Below the pieces are notes generated by a model. It searched no databases and was not told the DNA's origin. It was given only the letters and a program-made list of their open reading frames with translations. Shown piece by piece: positions 54,690 through 64,000 of a DNA stretch of 64,000 nt. The stretch's first letter is position 1. Each line of letters begins with the position of its first letter. The position numbers were made by a program, and so were the translations under genes. The DNA is from Psococerastis gibbosa (lineage: Eukaryota; Arthropoda; Insecta; Psocodea; Psocidae), in the NCBI GenBank assembly GCA_963971405.1, contig OZ020491.1, positions 28,008,519 to 28,072,518 of the forward strand, given 5' to 3'.

Positions 54690-55400
54690 ATGTTAGTCTG
54701 GGGAAAGCTTTGTGATGGTCGAAATAATTTGCGAATTCGAGATTTCAACTACGTTTTGAGGTTCCGGAACTTTTTTTTCTAACGCCTGCTTTTTGCATTT
54801 CTACTTTTTAAGCAACCCTGTCAGCCTGGGAGGAGTGGGGGGAGGGGGGAGTGACACTGTTTATTAACTTGAGGCATCCTAAGGGCAGACTCCTTCACCT
54901 CGGGGAGAAGGGGAGTTGACTGACTGGGTGTATCTCCTGATTATAGTGGATTCCGAACCATTTGGGGGACATAGTAAAGTCACACGATTAAATCGGAGGG
55001 GACCAGGACTCGTCACCAATGTAGACTGACTGGTATAGTCTCAGCGCCTTATCATGTCCCACCATGTTCCCCTGCCAACTATGTGCACACTACCCAGTTT
55101 GCCGGGATATAAAGCACAGCTCTCGTGGATTCAACTTGTCAAGGCCGTTGGCAAAGGTTCCAGGAACTAAAAAAATGTGTTTTTCTGAAATGTCAACCTG
55201 TCAGTCTATCTATTATCTATCCGTCTATTTGTTGTTCGGCTTGATGGCAACTGCTCCGTGAATTTAGAAGAAATTTTGTATGTAGGTTCACAAAAATTAT
55301 GTCTCGAAATATTTTTTTGGGGCTAACTCAATTTTTGGTGGTTTACCCGCTGAAAAAACAGCTAAAAATAGGTTTTTTATTTTTTTAAAATAAAAAACTG
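54690..55400 (+). repeat. Family X copy split by SINE U
   Basis: 54700-54770 (ggaaagctttgtgatggtcg) and 55155-55400 (gtaggttcacaaaaattatg) are the two parts. The U SINE lies between. Confidence 0.75.
54771..55154 (-). mobile_element. SINE family U inserted in family X
   Basis: Flanked by aggttccggaac (54759-54770) and aggttccaggaac (55155-55167), a near-perfect duplication. Reverse reading begins gccaacggccttgacaagtt. Confidence 0.82.
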
Positions 55401-56390
55401 TCCGGATTCTACTGCCTCACAACGTTTTTCCGCTTTCCAGCAACAGGTGCAAAATACGTAACCTGCTACGGGGGGGGGGGGGCAGGAATGACGGGCTGGA
55501 ATGGGGAGTATAGTGCTCCAAGCATCCCCTTGCGCATACTGTATGCAAGCCTCCCCCCCCCCCCCCGTTCAGTTGACATATCTAATGAATTAGACATGAC
55601 TAGTCCCCGGACGTGACGTCTACGAGGCGTCACATCCGATCTACCTGTGGAGGGGGAATTTCAGGGGGCCGCAGCGGGGGAGGGGGGTGAGAACTTCTCC
55701 CTTGAATGCATATATTAAACATCTAGTTTTCCCCCTCCCTTGATAAATGTCTGGGGGTAAGGCACTTCATGCGTGATACGTCCATCTGCTTGGGGTTCAT
55801 AGAAATTCTCCCCCCCCCCCAACGTTTTTGGGCTCCTCGTGTTTTCAATGGCTGGTCACGGCAGACATGGCAGGAGAGCTCAGAAATTTATGTAAAAATT
55901 TTTTTGGAGGGATGTTACTACCATCTCTCTTATACAGAATTATAGCATTGGTTATTTAAACCTTTTTCTGGATAGTATAGACACTACTAGACTATTAAGT
56001 GTTCTGAAATTCTGACTCTTCTTTCTCAAATCAATTCTTAAACGCATCTGAATTTCGTAAAAGGGGGGGGGGGTAGATGGTGTCAATCTCCCTTCAAGAG
56101 GGTGAATCGGTCTGGTTAATTAGTTATAAGCCCACCTACCTAGAACGTAAGGGAGAAGGGGGGTAATACACCCTCAATATTTTAGCAGGCAGAGGGGGGG
56201 GGGGGGGTGGAATTCAAAATGGACTCCGTAATCGGTTGGGACATGTCAGCTAATGGGCTTTCAATTAGGCCCATATCTTACTTGAGGGAAGTTCTAGGGA
56301 AAGTTAGTCGATAAGGCGGCTGTGATTCTGTAGCCTAATCTGTTTCAAACTGATATTACTGAAGATTGAAGTTTAATCAATATAGTGCAC
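55401..56390. other. Poly-G/poly-C-rich stretch, no gene
   Basis: Runs of G or C of 9-14 bases occur near 55470-55482, 55554-55567, 55811-55820, 56065-56073 and 56196-56208. No TIR pairs could be assigned with confidence. Confidence 0.5.
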
Positions 56391-56394
56391 TATG

Positions 56395-56470
56395 ACGAAT
56401 CAGCAGAATAAGAAGATGATGGGCCGTGGTCCTTCTGAAAGCGTATTTCCAAGTTTGAGAATTGACTTTA
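56395..56470 (-). mobile_element. Penelope-like terminal scrap
   Basis: gatgggccgtggtccttctg followed by aaagcgtatttccaa matches the region beside the Penelope-like fragments at 4610-4645 and 42630. Confidence 0.5.
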
Positions 56471-56849
56471 ATGCTGAAAGGGTCCACCCAACCCCTATAA
56501 GTACCTTTGCCCACAACCATTGCTATTGGTCGCAACATTCAAAACAGAGCTGTGGTGAAAGAGGATTATCCTCTACTAGTCCTCAGGCATAAATCTCAAC
56601 AGGTTGTCCTGTTGTTTTTCTGAATCCACCATTTATATGGATTGAATATCTAAATCTTTTATAAGATTTGTTTTATTGATTTCTTTTGTCGTTGATTGCT
56701 ACAGAATTAGTTATTGGTAATGGTATAAGATTGGATGAATATTCATATATATTTATTATACTAGTTTTTGTTTGTTTTATCAAATTCCCTTGGGTTTTGT
56801 ACCTTCTCCAATATTGAAAAAACATGCCTGCTGCGAATAGCACTAACCA

Positions 56850-57720
56850 GAACATTCCAAATTGAGCAGTGTTTAAGAGTGAAGATTCACTGTCAATCCT
56901 CAGGCCTTAAACCTCATTGCAAACTGATATGCCATGGATTTGATCGCTTTTCCTTTCTAAGATGTGTCAGTCTACCAAAAGATGGAAAACTAAGACAAAG
57001 GGACGTACCATCATGTTTTTTTTTAGATTTTTTCTTTTTTAGATTTTTTTTGAATTTTTAGAGGTTCCCAAATTGAGCAGTGTTCAAGGGAAAAGATTCC
57101 CTGCCAATCTTCAGACCTTAAACCTAATTGCAGACTGATTTGCCATGGATTTTTTCGCTTTTCCTTTCTAGTATATGCCGGTCTACCAAGGAACGGAAAA
57201 CTAAACCAAAACGACGTTCCATCATGGTAATTTTTTTAGAATTTTTAGGGCTTCCCAAATGATATATTTATAATAATGCGTGTATTTATCAACAACAAAA
57301 ATTACAAATTATACATTACAAACCGGTGTTAAAAAGACAGAGCCCTGTTCAAGAGAAAAGATTCACTGCCAATCCTCAGGCCTTAAACCTCATTGATTTT
57401 ATCGCTTTTCCTTTCTAGTACAGTATATTCCAGTCTACCAAAGAACGGAAAACTGAACCAAATGACGTTCCATCAAGGTAAACTTTTTAGCATTTTTTTA
57501 GAATTTATTTGAATTTTTAGAGCATCCCTAATAGAGCCGTGTTTAAGAGAAAAGATTCACTGCCAATCTTCAGACCTTAAACCTCATTGCTGACTGATAT
57601 GCCATGGATTTTATCGCTTTTCTTTTCTATAATACAGGTATGTCAGCCGACCAAAAGACGGAAAACTAAGCCAAAAGGACGTTCCATCATTGTAAATTTT
57701 TTAGAAAAACCCAACGTATA
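56850..57720 (+). repeat. Four-unit ~200-bp tandem array with splice-like signals
   Basis: Units begin near 56861, 57074, 57340 and 57530 at a gagc-gtgtt-aagag word. Each holds attcactgccaatcttcaga, ccttaaacctcatt, gccatggattttatcgcttt, tcctttctag, a 50-60 base block with ggaaaactaa, and gacgttccatcat followed by gtaa in three units. The pyrimidine tract plus AG and the GTAA lie at constant spacing, like acceptor and donor sites around a mini-exon. Unit 1 reads CVSLPKDGKLRQRDVPS. Unit 3 has lost part of its centre, and extra DNA separates units 2 and 3. Confidence 0.75.
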
Positions 57721-58059
57721 GAGGACACTTTAGAAGATTAAAAAAAAAGAGCAAAAGTGAAATTCAGAAGTCCTGAATCTCGCTGAGGCCATAAAGAAGA
57801 TTGCTTTTTTGATTGCTGCTACGAAATTTCTAAGACAGGTACGAAGGCTGTTTTGATAAATCACAGAGACAGGTTTATCGATATTTTCGGCAATTTCGGG
57901 GGGCAATTTCAGTTGGATGGGGTTAAGCCGGATTTAAAGTAAGTTTGGGTGCTGCGGGGATTTATACATAAGCTAGTATATATAAAAGTACAATAAGAAC
58001 AACCTGAAAAAATGTGTAAGGAGGATATTTCAAGGTTCTACTTGCACTTGAAGGACAGT
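57721..58059. other. No gene seen
   Basis: Nothing recognised. Confidence 0.35.
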
Positions 58060-58440
58060 TTTGCCGCAGAGGCATCATCATCTTCTTCTTCTTCATCTTC
58101 TTCTTCTGGCTCCACAGCCCTTGATAAGCTTTGGCCTGCTCGACATCACTCCTCCAGTTGTCGCATGTTTGTTCGACGCTCCACCATCTACGGACTCCCA
58201 ACTCGTGAAGGTCAGTTTCCAACTCATCCTTCCAGGGCTTTCGACGACGTCCGGCCAGTCGTCTTCCTGTCATGCTTGCTTTGTACATCTTGTTCAGCAT
58301 GCGGTCGTCTGACATTCCCAGCCTTCTTAGGCGTTGCGCTTTTATGAACCGGATTATGTCTTCTACGTTGAGTATTGAGTCTATTTTGGGGTTGTTTCTT
58401 ATACGCCACTCTCCGTCTTCGCATAGGGGTTCATAGATCC
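58060..58440 (-). mobile_element. LINE family A ORF tail, longest copy
   Basis: Minus reading: a segment with YEPLCEDGEWRIRNNPKID upstream, then KAQRLRRLGMSDDRMLNKMY, KASMTGRRLAGRRRKPWKDE and RWWSVEQTCDNWRSDVEQAK. The plus-strand serine/histidine-rich frames over the GAA/TCT run are artefacts. Confidence 0.78.
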
Positions 58441-59540
58441 TCCTTATTATCTTTCTTTCTATCTTTTGTTTGCGTCATTGACAGTAAAATTCCTGGTTTT
58501 CGAGGCGTATGCTGCAATATGTCTGGCAGACACTGTGTAACAAAATGGAAAATTTCTTCTGAGGAATGTCACCAAACTGGTAATTCTACAATCTATATTT
58601 CCTGAAAAATGTGACAAATTTCTCATGAAAATCTATGTCAGAACCATAAATGAGGTGCCATAAGCAGAAGAAATGTTCCCTTACATTTTTATATGTATTG
58701 CGTGGCACCCACTGACTTTTGGCTACAGTCTTGGAAGGTGTGGACCTAATCTTACTTTGAAATTCTTCTCTCTCTTCTCCTCTCCTAGTATTCCATGGAC
58801 AAGTAGCATGTATTAAACAATACAATACATAATACATTTACCATTACCAATAATACTAGTAATAACACTAAGCCTTTCCCGAGTCAAAGGGAAGTAACTC
58901 AAAAAAAAATAAAAAAATGAGTGTTTGGTATCAAAAAAAGCAGAAAAAAATTCTTCGTCGATTGAAACAGAACTAAATCAGAGAAAAAAAATCTGGATTC
59001 AAATTAAATGAGTTAATTCTCTTTCTGAGCAACGAAATCCGCACATGTTATGCTACTTGGTATAGAAGTAACTCCACTTCCTTCACTATGGCCCGATTTA
59101 TATGGCTACAGCAGCCTGCTCCAAGCGGAAGCAAATCGAGCTCCTTTATTAATTTTATTTTAAAAAATCAAAAAGAAAAAAACACCAAAACTGTATTTCC
59201 AATTTATTCGAAACTAAAAATTTTGAGTTACTTTGCTTTGACTCGGAAAAGGCGTAATAATAAAGTCTTCATTAAAAAAAAAACAAAAACAATAATGTAG
59301 ATAAACTTACACCTAACCCAACTTATCAATGATGGTTTAATTGAAATATTTTTATATGTAAAAAACTACATTCATACTGAATATTTAAATGTAGAGGAGC
59401 TTTTCTTCTTCTTCTTCTACCCCTACTACTACTGCACTACTACTGTTAATTGACATTGTACCAAAAACGTGCAGTGAACTTCATTGATTTACTCTAACAA
59501 AAGTTCCCAATTCAAAATTTCACAATGAAACTACAATAAC
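58441..59540. other. No gene; LINE scrap near 58770
   Basis: 58770-58860 (cctagtattccatggacaag, caatacataatac) resembles the pieces at 7900 and 8110. The rest is AT-rich. Confidence 0.45.
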
Positions 59541-59544
59541 TAAA

Positions 59545-60430
59545 AGAACCGGTCCTAGTTTACTCGAACATGCTTTCCAATTTATCAATTAGTAGATAGA
59601 GAAAATGAGTAATTTCATGGTAAATAATATTCCTATAGTTAAATTTCGGGGGTGGGGGGGGGGGGGGTGGGGTGGTTGTCTACCTGACGTCACTGGCAAT
59701 GAGATAAATTCTAGATAGGTAAGACCAACACATTATTTACCACACAGCAATAAGGGCAGGGCACGCAATGCATTTGAGCGCGAATTTTCTATCATTTTTT
59801 CAAAAAATAATTTGTTGTGCAAAACCAAATTTTTTTTTGGGAAAGCAACCTATCCGGTCTTGTTACTCAATTTAACACATAAAACATACCTGAAGGTAGA
59901 AATAATCAATAGAAACGTTTTGCAAAAAAAATATTTTTAGTCATTTTTCATTAAAATGTAGTTATTTTTATTTTTTTACCCCCGGAAGCAAACTATCAAG
60001 GGGCAAGTGACCCCCCGCATTTTGTCAATATTAATGACTACTACAATACATGTGAATTTAAATGTAATCGTTGGAGCCGTTTTTGAGAAATAATTTATTT
60101 AGACGTTTTTTTGGAGTTTTTTGAGAATAAAACACCCCCCCCCCCAAATTGAATTGGCCCAAAATAAAAAAATGTATGATTTTTGTAAACCTACATGCCA
60201 AATTTCATCAAAACCGACCGAGTAGTTTGCCCGGAAATCGATGAACAGACAGAACTACAGGCAGATAGACATACAGAAATTCAGACAGACATACAGACAG
60301 ACTGAGCGACGGACAGACGTTTCGTAAAATTCACTTTTTTGGGTTCCTGGGACCTCAAAACGTGTAATTCCGTTGAATCGGAAATTTCGACTATCACAAA
60401 GCTTTCCTTATACTACGTATAGGCTAAATT
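59545..60430 (-). repeat. Family X, full minus copy
   Basis: gtttactcgaacatgctttc, ctgacgtcactggcaat, catgccaaatttcatcaaaa, a (CAGA)n microsatellite near 60245-60310 and ttccttatactacgtat mirror 25300-26185 end to end. A (TC)n run follows at 60490. Confidence 0.8.
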
Positions 60431-61015
60431 GGAAAGCAAAAACAGACACCTTTAGACAAATAGTATATAAAAAACCCAAACATCCAAGCTCTCTCTCTCT
60501 CTCTATATCGGAAAACACAGCACCATTCGTCAGACCATTGATTTCGACATAAACACTAATTTCCGATGGACCCTCTAGGGCTTTTGCACGGGAGAAGCGG
60601 GCGGCGGGGGGGGGGGTTGGGTGACGGAGAGCGGGCGACATAGCCAGGAAAGGGGGATGGGAAAATTGGGGAGGAGAGGGGGGCGGGGTGAAGAATGCGT
60701 CGCTTCGTTACCTGTATATCAGGTTCGTTAACTTACATAGCCGCAGGTATTTTAGTGGGCGGTTAATCAGTGTTATATTGTCGCGTCTCTCACTCTTTGG
60801 CTTCTTTGTGACTTTGCGCGCGGAATTCAAATTTGTCAGCTGGTTTTATTGGGAAATTTAGCACTGATTTTGTTGGTATTGATGCTGATTTATTGGGAAT
60901 GTTTGGTGTTTTGTTGTACGTAAATTGAGCCAATATTGGCAACGGTTTTTAAAGGGCATGGAGGGTGTATAGTTGTATGATATGTGACTTTCACTGAAAA
61001 GATAGCTCATTCGAA
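60431..61015. other. No gene; G-rich segment
   Basis: 60598-60690 is strongly G-rich on the plus strand (several runs of 4 to 13 G) and could form G-quadruplexes. Nothing else recognised. Confidence 0.45.
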
Positions 61016-61019
61016 GAAA

Positions 61020-61390
61020 CTATGAGAAAAGAAGTAATTAGGAGAATCTGTGAACCACTGTCCGAAAACGGAGAGCGACGTATAGGAAACAAGGGAAATG
61101 GACGCAATACTTGATGGAGAAGTCATAGTCAACAATAGAGGAACGTCAATGATTGCGAGAACATGATACAAAAGTGCCAGAAGACCGTACAAAGCGAACA
61201 AGACGGTAAGACGTCTTCAGGAACATCGAGGAAACTGCTAGAAATTATAAACTTCCCTCCATATGTTGGGAATTCGTAGATGGCCCGTTGTGCAAAACCG
61301 AGATGACTGGAAGAGTGTTTTCGGGCAGGCCACATACCATTGAGGACTACTGAACCGGAAGAAGATGAAGAAGCAGAAGCACAAAAAGAT
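61020..61390 (+). mobile_element. LINE family A ORF tail, degraded plus copy
   Basis: Plus readings in shifting frames: RRICEPLSENGERRIGNK near 61045-61100 and RRWPVVQNRDDWKSVFGQAT near 61265-61330. These match the family A tails elsewhere, but several frameshifts and stops separate them. Confidence 0.7.
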
Positions 61391-61700
61391 GGTTATGAAG
61401 AAGCAGAAGAAATGAAATGAAATAAAAAATCGTCTTTATTTCAAGCGAGCTTTGGCCCCGAAGGCGAAGGGCTACTCTTCCAGCTAACCTGCACAATTGT
61501 TTTTGCAGAACCATTAAAATATGACGATGAAGAAGAAGCAGTAGCAGAAAAAGATGATGAAGAAGAAGATGCAGCAGAAGAAACAGAGGCAGAAAAAGAT
61601 GAAGAAGAAGAAGAAGAAGAATGTGTAAAAGCAGAAGAAGACGAAGAAGACGAAGGAGAGGAAGAAGACGAAGAAGAGGAAGAAGAAGAAAAGGTAGTCG
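61391..61700 (+). repeat. GAA/GAT-rich simple repeat
   Basis: Interrupted purine-rich (GAAGAA)n from about 61530 to 61692, glutamate-coding in one frame but without a gene. The word aagcgagctttggccccgaa at 61443 resembles 310 near the left edge. Confidence 0.8.
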
Positions 61701-62850
61701 AATTCGTGAGTTAGTTATATGAGACTAACCTGTTCACCAAGAAAACAACACCTGCTGTACAATTTAGTCAAAATACCTTTATTACCAAGAAATATGGGTT
61801 CTTATTAAACAGAGATAAGAAATGAAACATTACACCTAACTATAATGCAGAGATAATTTTTCATGAGAAATAACGTTACTTATATCATAGCTGGGTATAT
61901 GAGAATTCCCCAAAAAATGAATACCTCCATTATTTACTCGGCAAAGTTCCCTAAATTCCATGAGAGCGTGAAATATTCTGTATATCGAATACTTTGTATT
62001 TTCAGGACTAATATATTACATCTTGGGGACAATCTCAACAATCCGAAAAATTAGTAGGGAGCCTCAGCCCTCCAGGAATTTCGAAATTAGAATACCGTGG
62101 TTTTGAGATTCCCCTCTAGGACATTTTCAGTTTTTAATACAATACATGCCCCTACGGTAAGTAATACAATTTACCTATTGTAAGGGGGACTTGACTCTGT
62201 ACTTGGTTTTTTCGTTTGAAGATCCTACAATGTCACTAGACTCGACATGGAATGTCTCTATCGCCAAGAACTGGCGATGAATGAAGTAAGGAAAGAAAGT
62301 AAGATCAACACTAGAGGTACCCCTTTCTTTCATTTCGTAACTCCCCCCTCCCCTCCTGGGAAACTATTGTTTACGTACCACCCCTTATCGCAGGGATGTT
62401 CCACCGTTAAGGGTGGGGGTAGTTAGTCGTATTTACACAGTTAGTGGCTCATCCGAGCGTTCAATATGGGCGGCTGCTGTATTTATTTGCCGCATAATTA
62501 GTGAAAATTGACCGTGCAGCCTCTTCCGCTTGTGAACAAGAGGGGTGGGGGGGGGGGGGGTTGTAAACGGGGGTGCGGAGGTGGTTAAGGAAGGAGTTAG
62601 TATTTACGTCGGGGGAATTTGTTTTTGTTACGTTGGCTATTTATTATTTTAATTCTGTTCAATTCTGAGGCATTTAAAGAAGAATCCAAATTATCACTGA
62701 ATTATCGCAATTATTCCTTTACTTTCATCGAAAAAATTTTAATTTTAATTTTTTGAAGCACTCTTTATAAACGCATGCCCCCTTTTTCGTATACTTTCCC
62801 TGTACTACTAAAACAATCAGATCTCCCTGTTTGTTTTTGCAAACCTGCTT
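61701..62850. other. No gene seen
   Basis: AT-rich with a G run near 62546-62560. Nothing recognised. Confidence 0.4.
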
Positions 62851-62854
62851 TCTA

Positions 62855-63010
62855 AAGCGGGTATTCCACATACGTCAATCGTCAATGAAAAATTGGAAAA
62901 TGACGTAACAATGACGTAAATTGACGTGGTAGCAGAATTTTTAGTTTGTCTTTAATGTCTGCTAAAACGTCATTTTTCATTGACGATTGACGTATGTGGA
63001 ATACCCGCCT
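62855..63010. mobile_element. Hairpin MITE family M
   Basis: aagcgggtattccacatacg with tcaatcgtcaatgaaaaatt folds on aatttttcattgacgattga-type right half ending cccgcct. The centre has a duplicated aatgacgta word. Confidence 0.85.
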
Positions 63011-63400
63011 AAGCAGTCATGCATAGCACCTCTCCAACTAGTATGGAGATATTTTGTTTTGTTTTAGTTGTGAAAAAGAGTATAATATAACATAACATAA
63101 CTTTATTATTATCATCAAAAGTCCTTAAATTTACAATTATAAAATGCTGTAGGGGCGTAGGGCTCAGCACCTGTGAAGCTTACAATTGAAAAAAGGGCCT
63201 AACCTAGGCTTGCCCGATTTTACCCCTCGGATTGTCACTTATCGGGAAATTCTTATGTTGACTTCCACTGTCTTCAGTAACGCTGCAGGAATAGAAATAA
63301 ACATTTGATGGCTGCTTCCTAAGGATTCCACTTTCCACTGTCTCCTGCACCAAATCCGTTGCCTCGCATCCCTAAGTAGGCCATGATTGTTTAGCATTCA
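63011..63400. other. No gene seen
   Basis: Nothing recognised. Confidence 0.35.
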
Positions 63401-63414
63401 TTATAAAGTAGGTA

Positions 63415-63700
63415 GTAGTAGTAGTAGTGTTCGTCGGGTTAATAACGACTTAGGCCTCATATTTGGGCCCATAGAGCGACTCCGACTTGACTGTCCTATG
63501 CCAGCCCATAGGACAGTGGACCTCCTGATTATAGTGGATTCCGAACCACTTGGGAAACACAGTGAAGTCACACGATTAGTTCGGAGGTGACCAGGACAAG
63601 TCCTACCATGTTTCCCTACCGGCACTGTGCACACGACCAAGTTATCTGCAGCTTTGAACCTGCTCTGGTCCGCTGGATTCAACTTGGTATGGCGGCTGGC
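63415..63700 (-). mobile_element. 5S-headed SINE family U with 14-bp TSD
   Basis: ttataaagtaggta flanks it (63401-63414 and 63701-63714). Reverse reading begins gccagccgccataccaagtt and ends in a (CTA)n tail (gtagtagtagtagt on the plus strand). Confidence 0.9.
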
Positions 63701-63749
63701 TTATAAAGTAGGTACTCGTCAAAGTCAAAAGAAAATATAAAAGACTACA

Positions 63750-63805
63750 TAAAGACCCATAGCTCTCTTGTCCAATGCCAACGATCCCATGAATTTCGGA
63801 TATCC
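63750..63805 (+). repeat. Family T scrap
   Basis: tcttgtccaatgccaacgat and cccatgaatttcggat. Confidence 0.55.
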
Positions 63806-63934
63806 TATTACTAATAGTAATGAAAATTTTAATTAATGTGTCTGCATCAAAGGGAGAAAAAATTAAAAACTCGCCAAAAATATTAATTAATCAATTTGAA
63901 TTTCCCGCGCATTTAGCACTCATTTATTAAAAGC

Positions 63935-64000
63935 ATTTGAATAAGCCCCGGCATTATAATTATTATCCCATATCGCCTTGATCGGGCTGCTGAACATCGA
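63935..64000. mobile_element. MITE family K, cut by window edge
   Basis: ccccggcattataattatta and cgccttgatcgggctgctga match the right end of 27606-27774. Confidence 0.55.

Noticed and set aside
63401-63682. 93-codon minus frame, also at 43078-43302
   Set aside because: It lies entirely inside copies of SINE family U and is shared only because the SINE is.

Overview
This is a repeat-dominated eukaryotic window with one clearly gene-like open reading frame. The repeat content points to an arthropod, probably an insect: non-LTR retrotransposons with insect-type C-terminal domains, a Penelope-like GIY-YIG fragment, a BEL/Pao-type LTR element, hAT, pogo and hairpin MITEs, and tRNA- and 5S-derived SINEs. 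The species cannot be named from sequence alone. The DNA is AT-rich, with many poly-G/poly-C runs of 9 to 20 bases. No rRNA, true tRNA gene or CRISPR array was found.

Layout. 0.3-3.7 kb: a nested palindromic MITE, then a fresh 5'-truncated LINE (RT thumb, RNase H, zinc knuckle) with 14-bp target-site duplications and a poly(A) tail, then an older LINE tail carrying a hAT MITE. 4.2-8.2 kb: a Penelope-like fragment with a hammerhead-like fold, a tRNA-derived SINE and LINE tails. 8.63-9.78 kb: an uninterrupted 381-codon, intronless eIF4A-like DEAD-box paralogue in which nearly every catalytic motif is changed while the fold-defining segments remain. This is the only strong candidate for a host gene. 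13-18 kb: poly-G repeats, a 339-bp tandem duplication, and a 1.7-kb DNA transposon with about 480-bp inverted termini and transposase remnants. 18-24 kb: nested hairpin MITEs, SINEs split by hAT MITEs, and an in-frame 171-bp tandem amplification of a LINE ORF tail. 25-36 kb: dispersed families, a pogo MITE, and a 1.3-kb LTR element with near-identical LTRs sitting in a repeat whose unoccupied relative lies at 21.9 kb. 36-50 kb: LINE tails and a 230-bp-arm, 229/230-matching hairpin retroposon with 15-bp duplications. 50-64 kb: MITEs, a four-unit tandem array with splice-like signals, more SINE and LINE copies, and purine-rich simple repeats.

There is no operon-like cooperation. The window records successive insertions: SINE into SINE, hAT into SINE, LTR element into repeat, hairpin retroposon into LINE. 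Target-site duplications let the relative order be read in several places. The items most worth following up are the catalytically eroded eIF4A-like reading frame, the hairpin retroposon, the 5S-derived SINE family and the exon-like tandem array.
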